From Streptomyces sp. 1331.2 (lineage in GTDB: Bacteria > Actinomycetota > Actinomycetes > Streptomycetales > Streptomycetaceae): 64,000 nucleotides of DNA. Positions 8,264 through 16,162 of this stretch are shown one piece after another. Where the stretch lies: assembly GCF_900199205.1 (NCBI RefSeq), contig NZ_OBMJ01000001.1:6627001-6691000 (forward strand), read 5' to 3'. Position numbers and translations under genes: made by a program. Every line of letters starts with the position of its first letter. The stretch's first letter is position 1. The notes beneath the pieces were generated by a model. The model worked only from the letters and a program-made list of their open reading frames with translations. It did no database searches and was not told the origin of the DNA.

Positions 8264-9550
8264 ATGGTGGAGACGAATGCGGGGGCGGGGGTGCCCCGGG
8301 AGCTGCCCGCCGGGCTCACCCACGGGCCGAGTCGCGAGCGCTTGGCCGCCGGGGGCCTGCCCGCCTCGTACGCGTACCTGGACCTGCAGGCGTCGTGGCA
8401 CGAGCCGTTGCTGACGGCCGAGGCCTGGTACGACGACGGGATCCGGCTGGAGGGCGTCGAGGGCCTGATCGTGCTGGGCGAGACGCGGTACGACGACTGC
8501 TTCGGCTTCTCCACTGCGGACGTCCTGCTCGACGGGGCCACCGGCGAGGTGTACCTGGCGTGCCTGGACGAGTCCGGCGCGCTGCTGCGGGACGTGCTGG
8601 CCAGCAGCCTGGACACGCTGGTCGCCCTGATGGTCGAGGTCGAGGCCGTCACGGTGGGGGCGGCCGAGCCGTACGAGCCCGAGGAGGGCGAGGAGTTCGA
8701 GCCGCGCGGCCCGGGGACGGTCGCCGAGGTCGCCGGGGTCTCCCTGGAGCGGATGCGCAAGGCCGATCCGGAGCTGTTCCGGCGGACGGACGACCGGCCC
8801 GCGCACTGGGAGACGGCGCTGCGGGTCAGGGCGCTCGCCTGGGGCGCACTGCCCGGCGAGCCGGGCGGCCTGCGGTACGCCCTCGACGCGTCGCTGGTCG
8901 AGGACCTCGCGGCGCTCACCGACGGCACCGTACGGCGCTTCCAGGAGGAGGACCTGCCCGCGGCCCTCAGCCATGCGCCGACCCGGCAGCTGCTCGGCTC
9001 GCTCGGTCTGCCGGTCTCCGACCGGGGGATGCTCGGGATCGACCCGGTGGGTCCGTTCCTGACCATGGCGGAGACGTACCCGGACTCCTTCGGGTCGGAG
9101 AACGGCGAGGGGGAGAACGGCGACTCGGAGGACGGCGACTCGGAGGACGGCGAGGGGGAGGACGGCGAGGGGGAGCACCACCGCGCCTACCAGGGCGGGT
9201 TCCTGGCCTTCGCCGACTGGCTGTACGACATGCCCATCGCGCTCGACGGTGCCACTGGGCGCCTCGAACTCCCGGCCTGGTTCGACGGGGACGCGCCCGC
9301 CGCGTACCTGCACCAGGACGTCTCGGCGCTGCTCTACGTGGTCTGGACGTACGAGCGCCTGCGCGCCGACCGGCGGCCCTGGGAGCACCCGCACACCTCG
9401 GTGCCGTGGGCGGTCTTCCATCCGCGGGAGCTGCTGGACTGGGCGGCGGAGGGGGCCCTGCGCGGGCTGGATCCGGAGGCCTTCGCCTCCGAGGACCACT
9501 TCTGGCCGATACGGATCGAGGACGGGCACATGGGGAGCCTGCTGGAGTAG
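8264..9550 (+). CDS. Two-domain SUKH-4-like protein
   Basis: This 428-residue cytoplasmic protein resembles SUKH-4 family proteins, many of which are immunity proteins against polymorphic nuclease toxins. Two similar halves are visible. The first (about residues 15-190) includes VLLDGATGEVYLA; the second (about 265-428) includes IALDGATGRLELPAWF and ends in a domain with aromatic and acidic residues. Between them is a low-complexity acidic linker of repeated GEGE/GDSED units (9098-9177). The ATG at 8264 is preceded by the strong site GGGGGAGG. No toxin gene is adjacent, so an immunity role is inferred from the family only. The double domain may bind several partners or be a housekeeping SUKH scaffold. 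Confidence 0.6.
   Translation: MVETNAGAGVPRELPAGLTHGPSRERLAAGGLPASYAYLDLQASWHEPLLTAEAWYDDGIRLEGVEGLIVLGETRYDDCFGFSTADVLLDGATGEVYLACLDESGALLRDVLASSLDTLVALMVEVEAVTVGAAEPYEPEEGEEFEPRGPGTVAEVAGVSLERMRKADPELFRRTDDRPAHWETALRVRALAWGALPGEPGGLRYALDASLVEDLAALTDGTVRRFQEEDLPAALSHAPTRQLLGSLGLPVSDRGMLGIDPVGPFLTMAETYPDSFGSENGEGENGDSEDGDSEDGEGEDGEGEHHRAYQGGFLAFADWLYDMPIALDGATGRLELPAWFDGDAPAAYLHQDVSALLYVVWTYERLRADRRPWEHPHTSVPWAVFHPRELLDWAAEGALRGLDPEAFASEDHFWPIRIEDGHMGSLLE
9098..9177 (+). repeat. In-frame tandem repeat encoding an acidic linker
   Basis: Six- and twelve-base units of the type GAGGACGGCGA are repeated about seven times inside the SUKH-like gene. They encode alternating Glu/Asp-Gly and Ser residues. 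The array keeps frame and is a likely site of length variation between strains. Confidence 0.75.
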
Positions 9551-9593
9551 CGGCGGTCGGTCGGGCGGTCGGCCGCGCAGGCGGTCGGAGGGG

Positions 9594-10481
9594 TCAGAGG
9601 GGGCGGTGAGCGAGGCCGGCGGCCAGGCGGGCGGCGGCGGTGGCGGCGTCCGTGACCGGCAGGCGTGGGGTGAGGTCGGCGAGGAGGTGGAGCAGGTGGG
9701 TGCGGATCGGGCCGGGTGAGGTGGCCACCGCGCCGGTGAGCACGAGCGGTTCGGTGGGCGCGACGGTGGCGCGGACGAGGTCGGCGAGGTGGTCCGCGGC
9801 GGTGCGGGCGATGGCGAGCGCGGCGGGGTCGCCGTCCGCGGCCAGTCGGGAGACCAGCGGGGCGAGGCCGGCGAGCCGCTGCGGCGGGCCGTCGTAGGCC
9901 CATCGCAGCAGTTCGTCGGGCGAGTCGGCGGCGCAGTGGGCGCGGACGGCGCCGCCGAGGGCGTCGGCCGGGTCGGGGTGGGCGTGGGCGTGTCGGAGCG
10001 CCTCGCGGCCGAGCCAGAAGCCGCTGCCCTCGTCGCCGAGCAGCCAGCCGAGCCCGCCGGCGCGGGTGAGCGTGCGGGTGCCGTCGAGGCGGACGCAGAT
10101 CGCGCCGGTGCCGGCGATCAGCACGGTGCCGCGGCCGTCGGTGACGCCGCCGGAGGCCAGCGCCGGGACGGTGTCCGGGACGAGCCGAACCGGGCAGTTC
10201 AGGCTGAGGGCTGCGGCGGATCGGCGGGCGAAGCCGTCCGGGTCGGGCAGCGCCCGGTACCCGGCGAGGCCGACCAGGCACGACCCGACCCGGCCCGGAT
10301 CCCGGGGGCCGAGCGCGGCCGACACGGCGGCGGCCAGGTGCTCGATCGCCTTGGCCGGGTCGCGTCCGGCAGGGTTGGCGCCGCCGCTGGTGCCCCGACC
10401 GAGCGGCGCGCCGGTGGTGTCGAGCAGAACGGCGCGGGTGTGAGTGCCGCCGGCGTCGACGCCGAGGTGGAGGGTGGTCAC
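9594..10481 (-). CDS. BadF/BadG-family ATPase, N-acetylglucosamine kinase-like
   Basis: This 295-residue protein is a sugar-kinase/Hsp70/actin-fold ATPase of the BadF/BadG/BcrA/BcrD family, which includes N-acetylglucosamine kinases. The phosphate-1 motif GVDAGGTHTRAVL is at the N-terminus, phosphate-2 is VLIAGTGAICV, and the adenosine region contains GWLLGDEGSGFWLGREAL. It probably phosphorylates an amino sugar in the cytoplasm using ATP. The GTG at 10481 is chosen because the conserved domain starts 6 residues later. A strong hairpin lies upstream, insulating it from the decayed gene at 10.6-10.9 kb. Confidence 0.85.
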   Translation of the reverse strand: MTTLHLGVDAGGTHTRAVLLDTTGAPLGRGTSGGANPAGRDPAKAIEHLAAAVSAALGPRDPGRVGSCLVGLAGYRALPDPDGFARRSAAALSLNCPVRLVPDTVPALASGGVTDGRGTVLIAGTGAICVRLDGTRTLTRAGGLGWLLGDEGSGFWLGREALRHAHAHPDPADALGGAVRAHCAADSPDELLRWAYDGPPQRLAGLAPLVSRLAADGDPAALAIARTAADHLADLVRATVAPTEPLVLTGAVATSPGPIRTHLLHLLADLTPRLPVTDAATAAARLAAGLAHRPL

Positions 10482-10518
10482 GGGGCGGCTCCGGTGGGCG
10501 TTTCCGCAGGGTGTCTTC

Positions 10519-10553
10519 GGCAAGCCCCCTCCGTGAGACGGAGGGGGCTTGCC
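10519..10553 (-). terminator. Perfect 16-bp hairpin terminator
   Basis: Arms GGCAAGCCCCCTCCGT (10519-10534) and ACGGAGGGGGCTTGCC (10538-10553) flank a 3-nt loop. It lies 20 nt beyond the end of the decayed DUF1349 gene and before the kinase gene, so it would end transcription coming from the macrodomain gene. Confidence 0.85.
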
Positions 10554-10572
10554 GTGGTGGGCCGGTCGGCGG

Positions 10573-10895
10573 TCAGTGTGCCAGGTGCAGGGCCACGTCC
10601 GCCGGTCCCTGGGCGAACCGGGTGAAGCGGACCTGCCGGCCGTCCCGTTCGGGGGAGGCGCAGAACGGTCCGGCTGACGCCGTGCGGCCGGGGGCAGCGG
10701 CGCACGTCTGACCGGGCGCCAAGGGCCGTCCTCGCAGCGGGCACGGACCGTGGTCACCTCCGTCGCGCTGCCCGGCGGGAAGCCGGTGAGCAGCGCGTGC
10801 CCGTCGTCGCGGACGAAGCCGTAGCTGGTGGCGCGCCAGAAGTCGGTGTGGCCGCGGGCGGTGACCAGGAGGTCGGTGCCGTCGGTCCTTGCCTG
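10573..10895 (-). pseudogene. Decayed DUF1349-domain gene
   Basis: Two frames on the minus strand together read as pieces of a DUF1349 (concanavalin-like) protein. One frame gives RTDGTDLLVTARGHTDFWRA and then TSYGFVRDDGHALLTGF. It joins directly to a C-terminal piece, VTTVRARCEDGPWRPVRRAP, so the middle of the domain is missing. A shift to another frame then gives ASAGPFCASPERDGRQVRFT and the natural-looking end FAQGPADVALHLAH before the stop at 10573-10575. No start in frame survives. I infer an internal deletion plus at least one frameshift; the family assignment rests on recall of the domain. It sits just downstream of the macrodomain gene on the same strand. Confidence 0.6.
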
Positions 10896-10971
10896 CTCGG
10901 GCTGGTGGAGCCGGCTGCCTTCGTGTCAGGCGATGTCGCGGGACGGTGCATGGAGGGCCTTCCGTCGGTGG

Positions 10972-11658
10972 TCAGCTCCTTCGGGGCGAGGAGGCGACGC
11001 GGGCGGGCGGCGCGATCCGCACCCGCTCGGTGGCGGGGGCCCGTTCGAGGTCGTCCAGCTGGGCGAGGATGGTGGCGCGCAGGGCGTCGTCGTCCTCGAA
11101 GTGGTGGTCGTTGAAGAGGGTGTGGCCCGTCCACATCAGGTTGGCGCAGACCCGGGCCGGCACCCGGCCGGTCTGGGCGCCCATGCCGACCAGCGCGACC
11201 GACCGTATGGAGCCCGGCTCCAGCTGGTTCTGCCGGTGGACCGCCTGGAAGGCGGCGGCGCAGGCCAGCGCGACGTTCAAGGTCTCGCTCACGTTCTGCG
11301 AGGAGGTCTGCATGGTGGGGGCCGAGATCAGGAACCTGGGAGTGACGGCCCCGGAGGGGACGCACACCGCGCTGCCGACCGGCAGCGTGCCGCCGTGGCC
11401 GTCGCGGATCGCCTTCTGTACCCGCAGCTGGATGCCCGCGCCCAGGTGCCGCTTGATCGCCGCGTCCGTCCCGCCGTCCATCCGGCCGCGGGAGTTGGTG
11501 GGGCTGACCCAGGCGTCGACCTCCGCGGTGAGGATCGAGGCGTGCCGGATCTCGATGCCGGGGGTGTCGGCGAAGGCGGCGCGCCACGACTCGACCACCG
11601 TTGCGTTGAGGTCGGTCAGCACCACCTTGAGCGGCGACTGCGTACGGTCCGTGGACAT
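10972..11658 (-). CDS. Macrodomain protein (ADP-ribose binding or hydrolase)
   Basis: This 228-residue protein consists of one macrodomain. The ligand-loop region reads VDAWVSPTNSRGRMDGGTD followed by AAIKRHLGAGIQ, matching the family pattern of an Asn-containing loop then a Gly-rich helix cap. LPVGSAVCVPSG and PRFLISAPTM correspond to the later strands. Macrodomains bind ADP-ribose and often remove it from protein or DNA. The gene is divergent, with 240 bp between, from a gene encoding an ADP-ribosyltransferase-like domain. The simplest inference is that this protein reverses or neutralises that enzyme's modification, as DarG does for DarT. Direct evidence for a toxin-antitoxin pair is lacking. 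The ATG at 11658 starts just before the domain. Confidence 0.82.
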   Translation of the reverse strand: MSTDRTQSPLKVVLTDLNATVVESWRAAFADTPGIEIRHASILTAEVDAWVSPTNSRGRMDGGTDAAIKRHLGAGIQLRVQKAIRDGHGGTLPVGSAVCVPSGAVTPRFLISAPTMQTSSQNVSETLNVALACAAAFQAVHRQNQLEPGSIRSVALVGMGAQTGRVPARVCANLMWTGHTLFNDHHFEDDDALRATILAQLDDLERAPATERVRIAPPARVASSPRRS

Positions 11659-11898
11659 GGCGGGGCTCCTGTCGGTCGGTGCGGTTCCTGCTGACGGGGA
11701 CGAAGCTAGCGCGCGCCACTGACAATCCGTCCGGGTGCCGGATCGGTCCTCCGGGCGGCTGTCGGGGCGGCCCGGATTGTCGGACCCGGCTGGTAGGACT
11801 GTGGTGTCCGCCAGGGGAAACTGACGGATCGTCATCTGCCATTCGTCTGCCACCCGTCCGTCCTTGGCACGGCCCCGACCAGCCGGAGTTGCACCACC
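11659..11898. promoter_or_regulatory. Divergent promoter with inverted GACAATCCG sites
   Basis: This gap contains GACAATCCG (11721-11729) and its inverse CGGATTGTC (11773-11781), 52 bp centre to centre, about five helical turns. A smaller dyad, TGACG/CGTCA (11822-11826 and 11830-11834), is nearer the plus-strand gene. These are candidate operator half-sites able to regulate both divergent genes together. Confidence 0.4.
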
Positions 11899-13524
11899 AT
11901 GAGTGCTGTCGACACCCCCACCGTCCCCCAGCCCGACCCGAACGACCCGCTCGCCCTGGCGGAGCTGTTCACCGGCGGCGGCGAGCCCTGGCTCCCGCTG
12001 CTGAAGCCGGTCATCGAGGCTCAGCCCGGCGCGGCCTCCTTCATCGGCCCCGCCCGCGGCCCGGACGTCGTCCCGGTCCGCGAGCTGACCTTCCAGGCGC
12101 TCAAGCCGCACGCGCCGCACAAGTGGAAGGTCGTGGTCTTCGGTCAGAACCCGTACCCGCGGCCCGAGAGCGCGACCGGCATCGCGATGTTCGACAACAC
12201 CTTCCACGACTGGAAGGACAGCAAGTTCGGCCGGGTGGTGAGCATCCGCTGCATCATCAAGGCCGCGGCGATGTGGAAGTACGGCATCCCCAAGAAGACA
12301 CCGATCGCCGACATACGGGCGCTGCTGAAGGAGCAGGAGACCGTCCAGCCACCGGAGTGGTTCCAGGCGATGCTCACCCAGGGCGTGCTGCTGCTGAACG
12401 CGGCGCTGACCGCCAGCAGCGACGGCGCGATGGGCCCGGACCAGCACACCGCGTTCTGGCGGCCCGTCGCGGAGCGGATCGTCGAGGAGATCCTGCGGGC
12501 CAAGCAGCAGGCCGCCGAGGAGGACCGCCACGTCGTCTTCGCCTGGTGGGGTGCACACGCGCGCAACCTGAAGAGCGTCGTGCTGCGGCTGCAGAAGAAG
12601 TACCCCGAGGTCGAGGTCCGGCACATCGACCACGCCAACCCGGCCGCCCAGGGGGACATCTTCTGCGACGGCGAGCACTTCGGGACGGTGAACGCCGCCC
12701 TCGCCTCGCTGGGTGCCGAGGAGGTCGACTGGCTGCCCAGCGCCGGGTGGAACGCGCAGCCGGTCGAGGGCGGCGGGGCGGAGGGCGGGGTCGCCGAGCG
12801 GATGGGCGCCTTCATCGCCTCCACGATGGAGCTGCACCAGCTCTACCTGGACCGCCTCGCGAGCGTGAAGGACGAAGGCCTCGTCCTGCCCGCCATCACC
12901 GGGGTGTTCGACACCCCGTTGATGGGCTTCCGGGAGGCCGTCGCCCCGGTCGCGGAGCTGCTGCGCGGCCTGGACCGGCACGTCACGCTGTCGCACGACT
13001 TCGGGAAGCGGCGGGTGGACGAGGCGGCCGCTCCCGGTCTGTCCGCCGACGAGATAGCCGCGCTGTACCTGTACACCTGTGAGTCCGCGTTCTACCGGGA
13101 GATCAACGCGGTGCTGCGCTCGCCCGACCGCGCCCGGCTGGTGCCCTACCTCCCGTACCTGCGGCTGCTGTTCGCGGCGGTGTCGAGGCTGCCCGTCCGC
13201 ACCGCGCCGCTCTGGCGCGGGGTGTCGCTGGACCTCCGCCGGCAGTACCCGCTCGGCAAGACGGTGACGTGGTGGGGCGTCTCCTCCTGCACCTCCGAGC
13301 TCGGGGTGGCGCAGGCCTTCCTGGGCAGCCGAGGGAAGCGGACGCTCTTCGAGGTGCGACCGGTGCGGGCCACCGGCATCCAGAGCTTCTCGGCGTTCAC
13401 CGGCGAGGAGGAGTTCATCCTGCTGCCGGGCACGCAGCTGGAGGTCACGGACGTCCGGACCGAGCGGGGCGGGTTGTGCACCGTGACGCTGACCGAGCTG
13501 GCGGAGGCGCCATTGGTGTCCTGA
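11899..13524 (+). CDS. Uracil-DNA glycosylase-like/ADP-ribosyltransferase fusion protein
   Basis: This 541-residue cytoplasmic protein has two recognisable parts. Residues 25-285 resemble family 1 uracil-DNA glycosylases: GQNPYP at 82-87 (usually GQDPYH), then a GIAMF turn; GVLLLNAAL at 162-170; VFAWWGAHAR at 213-222; and HIDHANPAA at 242-250 in place of the HPSPLS loop. Residues 300-541 resemble R-S-E mono-ADP-ribosyltransferases: a helix YLYTCESAFYREINAVLR, then R440 in LWRGVS, the STS-like strand WGVSSCTS (459-466), and the ExE motif in GEEEFILLPG (502-511). The Asp-to-Asn change suggests weak or altered base excision. It is divergent from a macrodomain gene. I infer an enzyme that recognises DNA or uracil and ADP-ribosylates DNA or protein; a rifamycin-type small-molecule target is less likely given the size. 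Confidence 0.75.
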   Translation: MSAVDTPTVPQPDPNDPLALAELFTGGGEPWLPLLKPVIEAQPGAASFIGPARGPDVVPVRELTFQALKPHAPHKWKVVVFGQNPYPRPESATGIAMFDNTFHDWKDSKFGRVVSIRCIIKAAAMWKYGIPKKTPIADIRALLKEQETVQPPEWFQAMLTQGVLLLNAALTASSDGAMGPDQHTAFWRPVAERIVEEILRAKQQAAEEDRHVVFAWWGAHARNLKSVVLRLQKKYPEVEVRHIDHANPAAQGDIFCDGEHFGTVNAALASLGAEEVDWLPSAGWNAQPVEGGGAEGGVAERMGAFIASTMELHQLYLDRLASVKDEGLVLPAITGVFDTPLMGFREAVAPVAELLRGLDRHVTLSHDFGKRRVDEAAAPGLSADEIAALYLYTCESAFYREINAVLRSPDRARLVPYLPYLRLLFAAVSRLPVRTAPLWRGVSLDLRRQYPLGKTVTWWGVSSCTSELGVAQAFLGSRGKRTLFEVRPVRATGIQSFSAFTGEEEFILLPGTQLEVTDVRTERGGLCTVTLTELAEAPLVS

Positions 13525-13669
13525 GTCGAGCCTGCCGTCCCGTCCCTCCGGTGGCGCTCACCCGGCTCGCCCCCCGGGCTGGCGTAACCAAGTAAGAATA
13601 TTGACTGGGTTCAGTTAAGCTGGTTCCAGACCAGTGGGTGAGCCCGCTACGGGGAAAGGGACGTGCACG
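13525..13669 (+). promoter_or_regulatory. AT-rich promoter region of the HelD gene
   Basis: This 145-bp gap contains an unusually AT-rich stretch (13585-13620) with TTGACT (13602-13607) and TAAG/TAATA-like elements, followed by an imperfect dyad, ACTGG to CCAGT, over about 13605-13635. GGGGAAAGGG (13651-13660) is the ribosome binding site. I did not find the rifamycin-associated element known upstream of some helR genes. Confidence 0.4.
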
Positions 13670-15838
13670 ATGACCTCGGAAATCCGGCGGCCGGACGCCG
13701 CGGCGCAAGCCCGGGACCTCGACGGCGAGCTGCGGCGGGAACGGGCCTACGTCGAGGTCTGCCGGGTGGCACTGGCCCGGCAGATCGAGGACGCGAGCCA
13801 CCAGGTCGTCGCCGGAGAGGACGTCTCCGGCGACGGCGCCAGCGCGGAGGCGCTCGGCCGGTACCTGCGGACGCGCGCCAAGCAGATGAAGGAGCTGCCG
13901 GAGAGCCCGTCCTTCTTCGGCCGCCTCGACTTCGCCGACACCCCGCAGGCCGGGGAGCACCGGCGCCAGCGCTACTACGTGGGCCGTCAACGGATCTCCG
14001 GGGACCCGACCGTGCCGCCCCTGGTGGTCGACTGGCGGGCCCCGGTCTCCCGCGCCTTCTACCGGGCCAGCGCCCACGACCCGCAGGGGCTCGCGCAGCG
14101 CCGCCGGTTCGGCTGGGCGCCCTGGAGCCTCGGCGCGCCGGAGGAACTGACCGGGCTGGAGGACGAGTGCCTCGACGGAATCGGTCGGGGAGCGGCGGGG
14201 AACGGCGGAGCCGGGAGCGGTGGGGCGGGGAGCGGTGGGGCGGGGCGCGGTGGGGTGGGTGGGATTCTCGCCGCCGAGATCGAACGGCCCCGCACCGGCC
14301 CGATGCGGGACATCGTCGCCACCATCCAGCCGGAGCAGGACGAACTCGTCCGCGGCGAGCTGAGCGAGTCCGTGTGCGTGCAGGGCGCCCCCGGCAGCGG
14401 CAAGACCGCCGTCGGCCTGCACCGCGCCGCCTACCTGCTCTACAGCTTCCCGCAACGGATCCGGCGCAGCGGGCTGCTGGTCATCGGCCCCAACCGGACC
14501 TTCCTGCGCTACATCGCCCAGGTCCTGCCCGCGCTCGGCGAGATCGACGTCACCCAGAGCACCGTGGCGGACCTGGTCGCCACCCGGCCGGTCACGGCCG
14601 TGGACGACGAAGGAGCCGCCACGATCAAGCAGGACGTCCGGATGGCGACCGTGCTGCGCCGGGCCCTCTACGGGCGGATCCGAGCGGCCGGCGCGGAGCC
14701 GCTGGTCGTCCCCGACGGCTCCTACCGGTGGCGGGTGCCGCCGGAGAAGCTCGACCGGGTCGTCGCGGAACTGCGCGAGCAGGCGCCGCCGTACGCGATC
14801 GGCCGGGAGAGCGTCCGCACCCGCGTGGTGGCCCTGCTGCAGGACCAGGCCGAGCGGCGGGCCGGCGTGATGTCCGGCGCCTGGCGGGCGAAGGTCGGGC
14901 GCTGCAAGCCCGTCGCGGCCTTCCTGGAAGCCGCCTGGCCCAACCTGCGCCCGGAAGCCGTGGTCGCCTCGCTGCTCGGCGACCCCGCCGTACTGGCCGA
15001 AGCCGCCGACGGGGTGCTCAGCCCGGAGGAACAGGCGGCGATCCTCTGGCGGCGGCCACCACGCTCCGAGAAGAGCGCCAAGTGGAGGGAGCACGACCTG
15101 ATGCTGCTGGACGAGGTGGCCGGGTTGATCGAGCGCCCGGCCGGCTTCGGCCACGTCGTCGTCGACGAGGCCCAGGACCTCTCACCGATGCAGTGCCGGG
15201 CGATCGCCCGCCGCAGCGCCTTCGGCTCCCTCACCGTCCTCGGCGACCTCGCCCAGGCCACCGCCCCCTGGGCCGCCCGCAGCTGGCCCGAACAGCTCGC
15301 CCACCTCGGAAAGCCGGAGGCTACCGTGGTGCCCCTGACCACCGGCTTCCGCGTCCCGGCCGCGGTGATGGCACTGGCGAACCGGCTGCTGGACGCGCTG
15401 GACGTGGACGTGCCGCAGGCCGTCTCGCTGCGGCAGGACGGCGAGTTGACCGTACGGCGGGTCGGCGAGGCCGATGGCGGCGACCTCGGCGACCTCGGTG
15501 GCGCGGCGGTCGCGGCGGTGCGGGCCGCGCTGCAACGGGAGGGATCGATCGCGGTGATCGCGGCGGACGGCGCACTGGCGGACGCCGTCGAAGCCCTCCG
15601 GACGGCCGGAATCCCGACAGCCTCGGCCGAACAGGTCGGCACCACGGCCCGGGTGACGGTGCTGCCGGCCTCGCTGGTCAAGGGACTGGAGTACGACCAC
15701 GTGGTGGTGCTGGAGCCGGCGGCGATCGTGGCAGCCGAGCCGCGTGGCCTCCACCGGCTCTATGTCGTGGTGACCCGGGCGGTCTCCCGGCTGGACATCC
15801 TCCACACCCGGCCACTGCCCGCCCCGCTGGGAGGGTGA
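13670..15838 (+). CDS. helD: HelD-family RNA polymerase recycling ATPase
   Basis: This 722-residue superfamily 1 ATPase is of the HelD type, which binds RNA polymerase and ejects stalled complexes or, in some actinobacteria, rifamycins. The N-terminal coiled region (residues 1-90) is rich in charged helix and is followed by YYVGRQRISG and VVDWRAPVSRAFYRA, typical of HelD. The Walker A motif GAPGSGKT is at about residues 239-246, Walker B is VVVDEAQDLSPMQ, and the later motifs SLVKGLEYDHVVVLEP and RLYVVVTRAVSRLDIL are present. An odd glycine/serine-rich repeat insert (14185-14262) separates the N-terminal region from the ATPase core. The ATG at 13670 has a strong Shine-Dalgarno sequence. Likely single-gene transcription from the AT-rich promoter upstream. 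Confidence 0.85.
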   Translation: MTSEIRRPDAAAQARDLDGELRRERAYVEVCRVALARQIEDASHQVVAGEDVSGDGASAEALGRYLRTRAKQMKELPESPSFFGRLDFADTPQAGEHRRQRYYVGRQRISGDPTVPPLVVDWRAPVSRAFYRASAHDPQGLAQRRRFGWAPWSLGAPEELTGLEDECLDGIGRGAAGNGGAGSGGAGSGGAGRGGVGGILAAEIERPRTGPMRDIVATIQPEQDELVRGELSESVCVQGAPGSGKTAVGLHRAAYLLYSFPQRIRRSGLLVIGPNRTFLRYIAQVLPALGEIDVTQSTVADLVATRPVTAVDDEGAATIKQDVRMATVLRRALYGRIRAAGAEPLVVPDGSYRWRVPPEKLDRVVAELREQAPPYAIGRESVRTRVVALLQDQAERRAGVMSGAWRAKVGRCKPVAAFLEAAWPNLRPEAVVASLLGDPAVLAEAADGVLSPEEQAAILWRRPPRSEKSAKWREHDLMLLDEVAGLIERPAGFGHVVVDEAQDLSPMQCRAIARRSAFGSLTVLGDLAQATAPWAARSWPEQLAHLGKPEATVVPLTTGFRVPAAVMALANRLLDALDVDVPQAVSLRQDGELTVRRVGEADGGDLGDLGGAAVAAVRAALQREGSIAVIAADGALADAVEALRTAGIPTASAEQVGTTARVTVLPASLVKGLEYDHVVVLEPAAIVAAEPRGLHRLYVVVTRAVSRLDILHTRPLPAPLGG

Positions 15839-16162
15839 GACAGACCGGTAGCGGTGGAGGGGCCGCCCGGGTGGCTTTCGGGGGACGCGGAGCGCGGTGG
15901 GTCGGGATGAGGCGCGGGGAGGGCGCCGACCGGGCAGGGGAACGCGGGAGTGGGGGGTGCGGTGGGGCGGAGGGGCGGCGTCCGGTCCCTGCGGTGAAGG
16001 GGGGTTGAGCTGGGGGTTCGGGGGGCGCAGATCGCTCGGAGATCGGGTGTGGATCCCCGGTCGGGAAGATCGCTCCAGCGGTCGTCGGGCTGGACTCGGC
16101 GGCGTCGCGCCGGTCGGCGGGGCAGAGGCCGACCGGGCGGGAATGAGCGTGGGGAGACCATC
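15839..16162. other. Intergenic region, no gene seen
   Basis: This 324-bp gap precedes the regulator gene. The plus strand is G-rich with no convincing reading frame. GATCGCTCGGAGATC (16030-16044) and a nearby GATCGCTCC form short repeated elements that might be regulatory. The promoter of the downstream regulator should lie here. Confidence 0.3.

Noticed and set aside
11899..13524. Rifamycin ADP-ribosyltransferase (Arr)
   Set aside because: Arr is about 140 residues and single-domain. This protein is 541 residues with a DNA-glycosylase-like half.
13525..13669. Rifamycin-associated element upstream of helD
   Set aside because: The known inverted element was looked for and not found in the gap.
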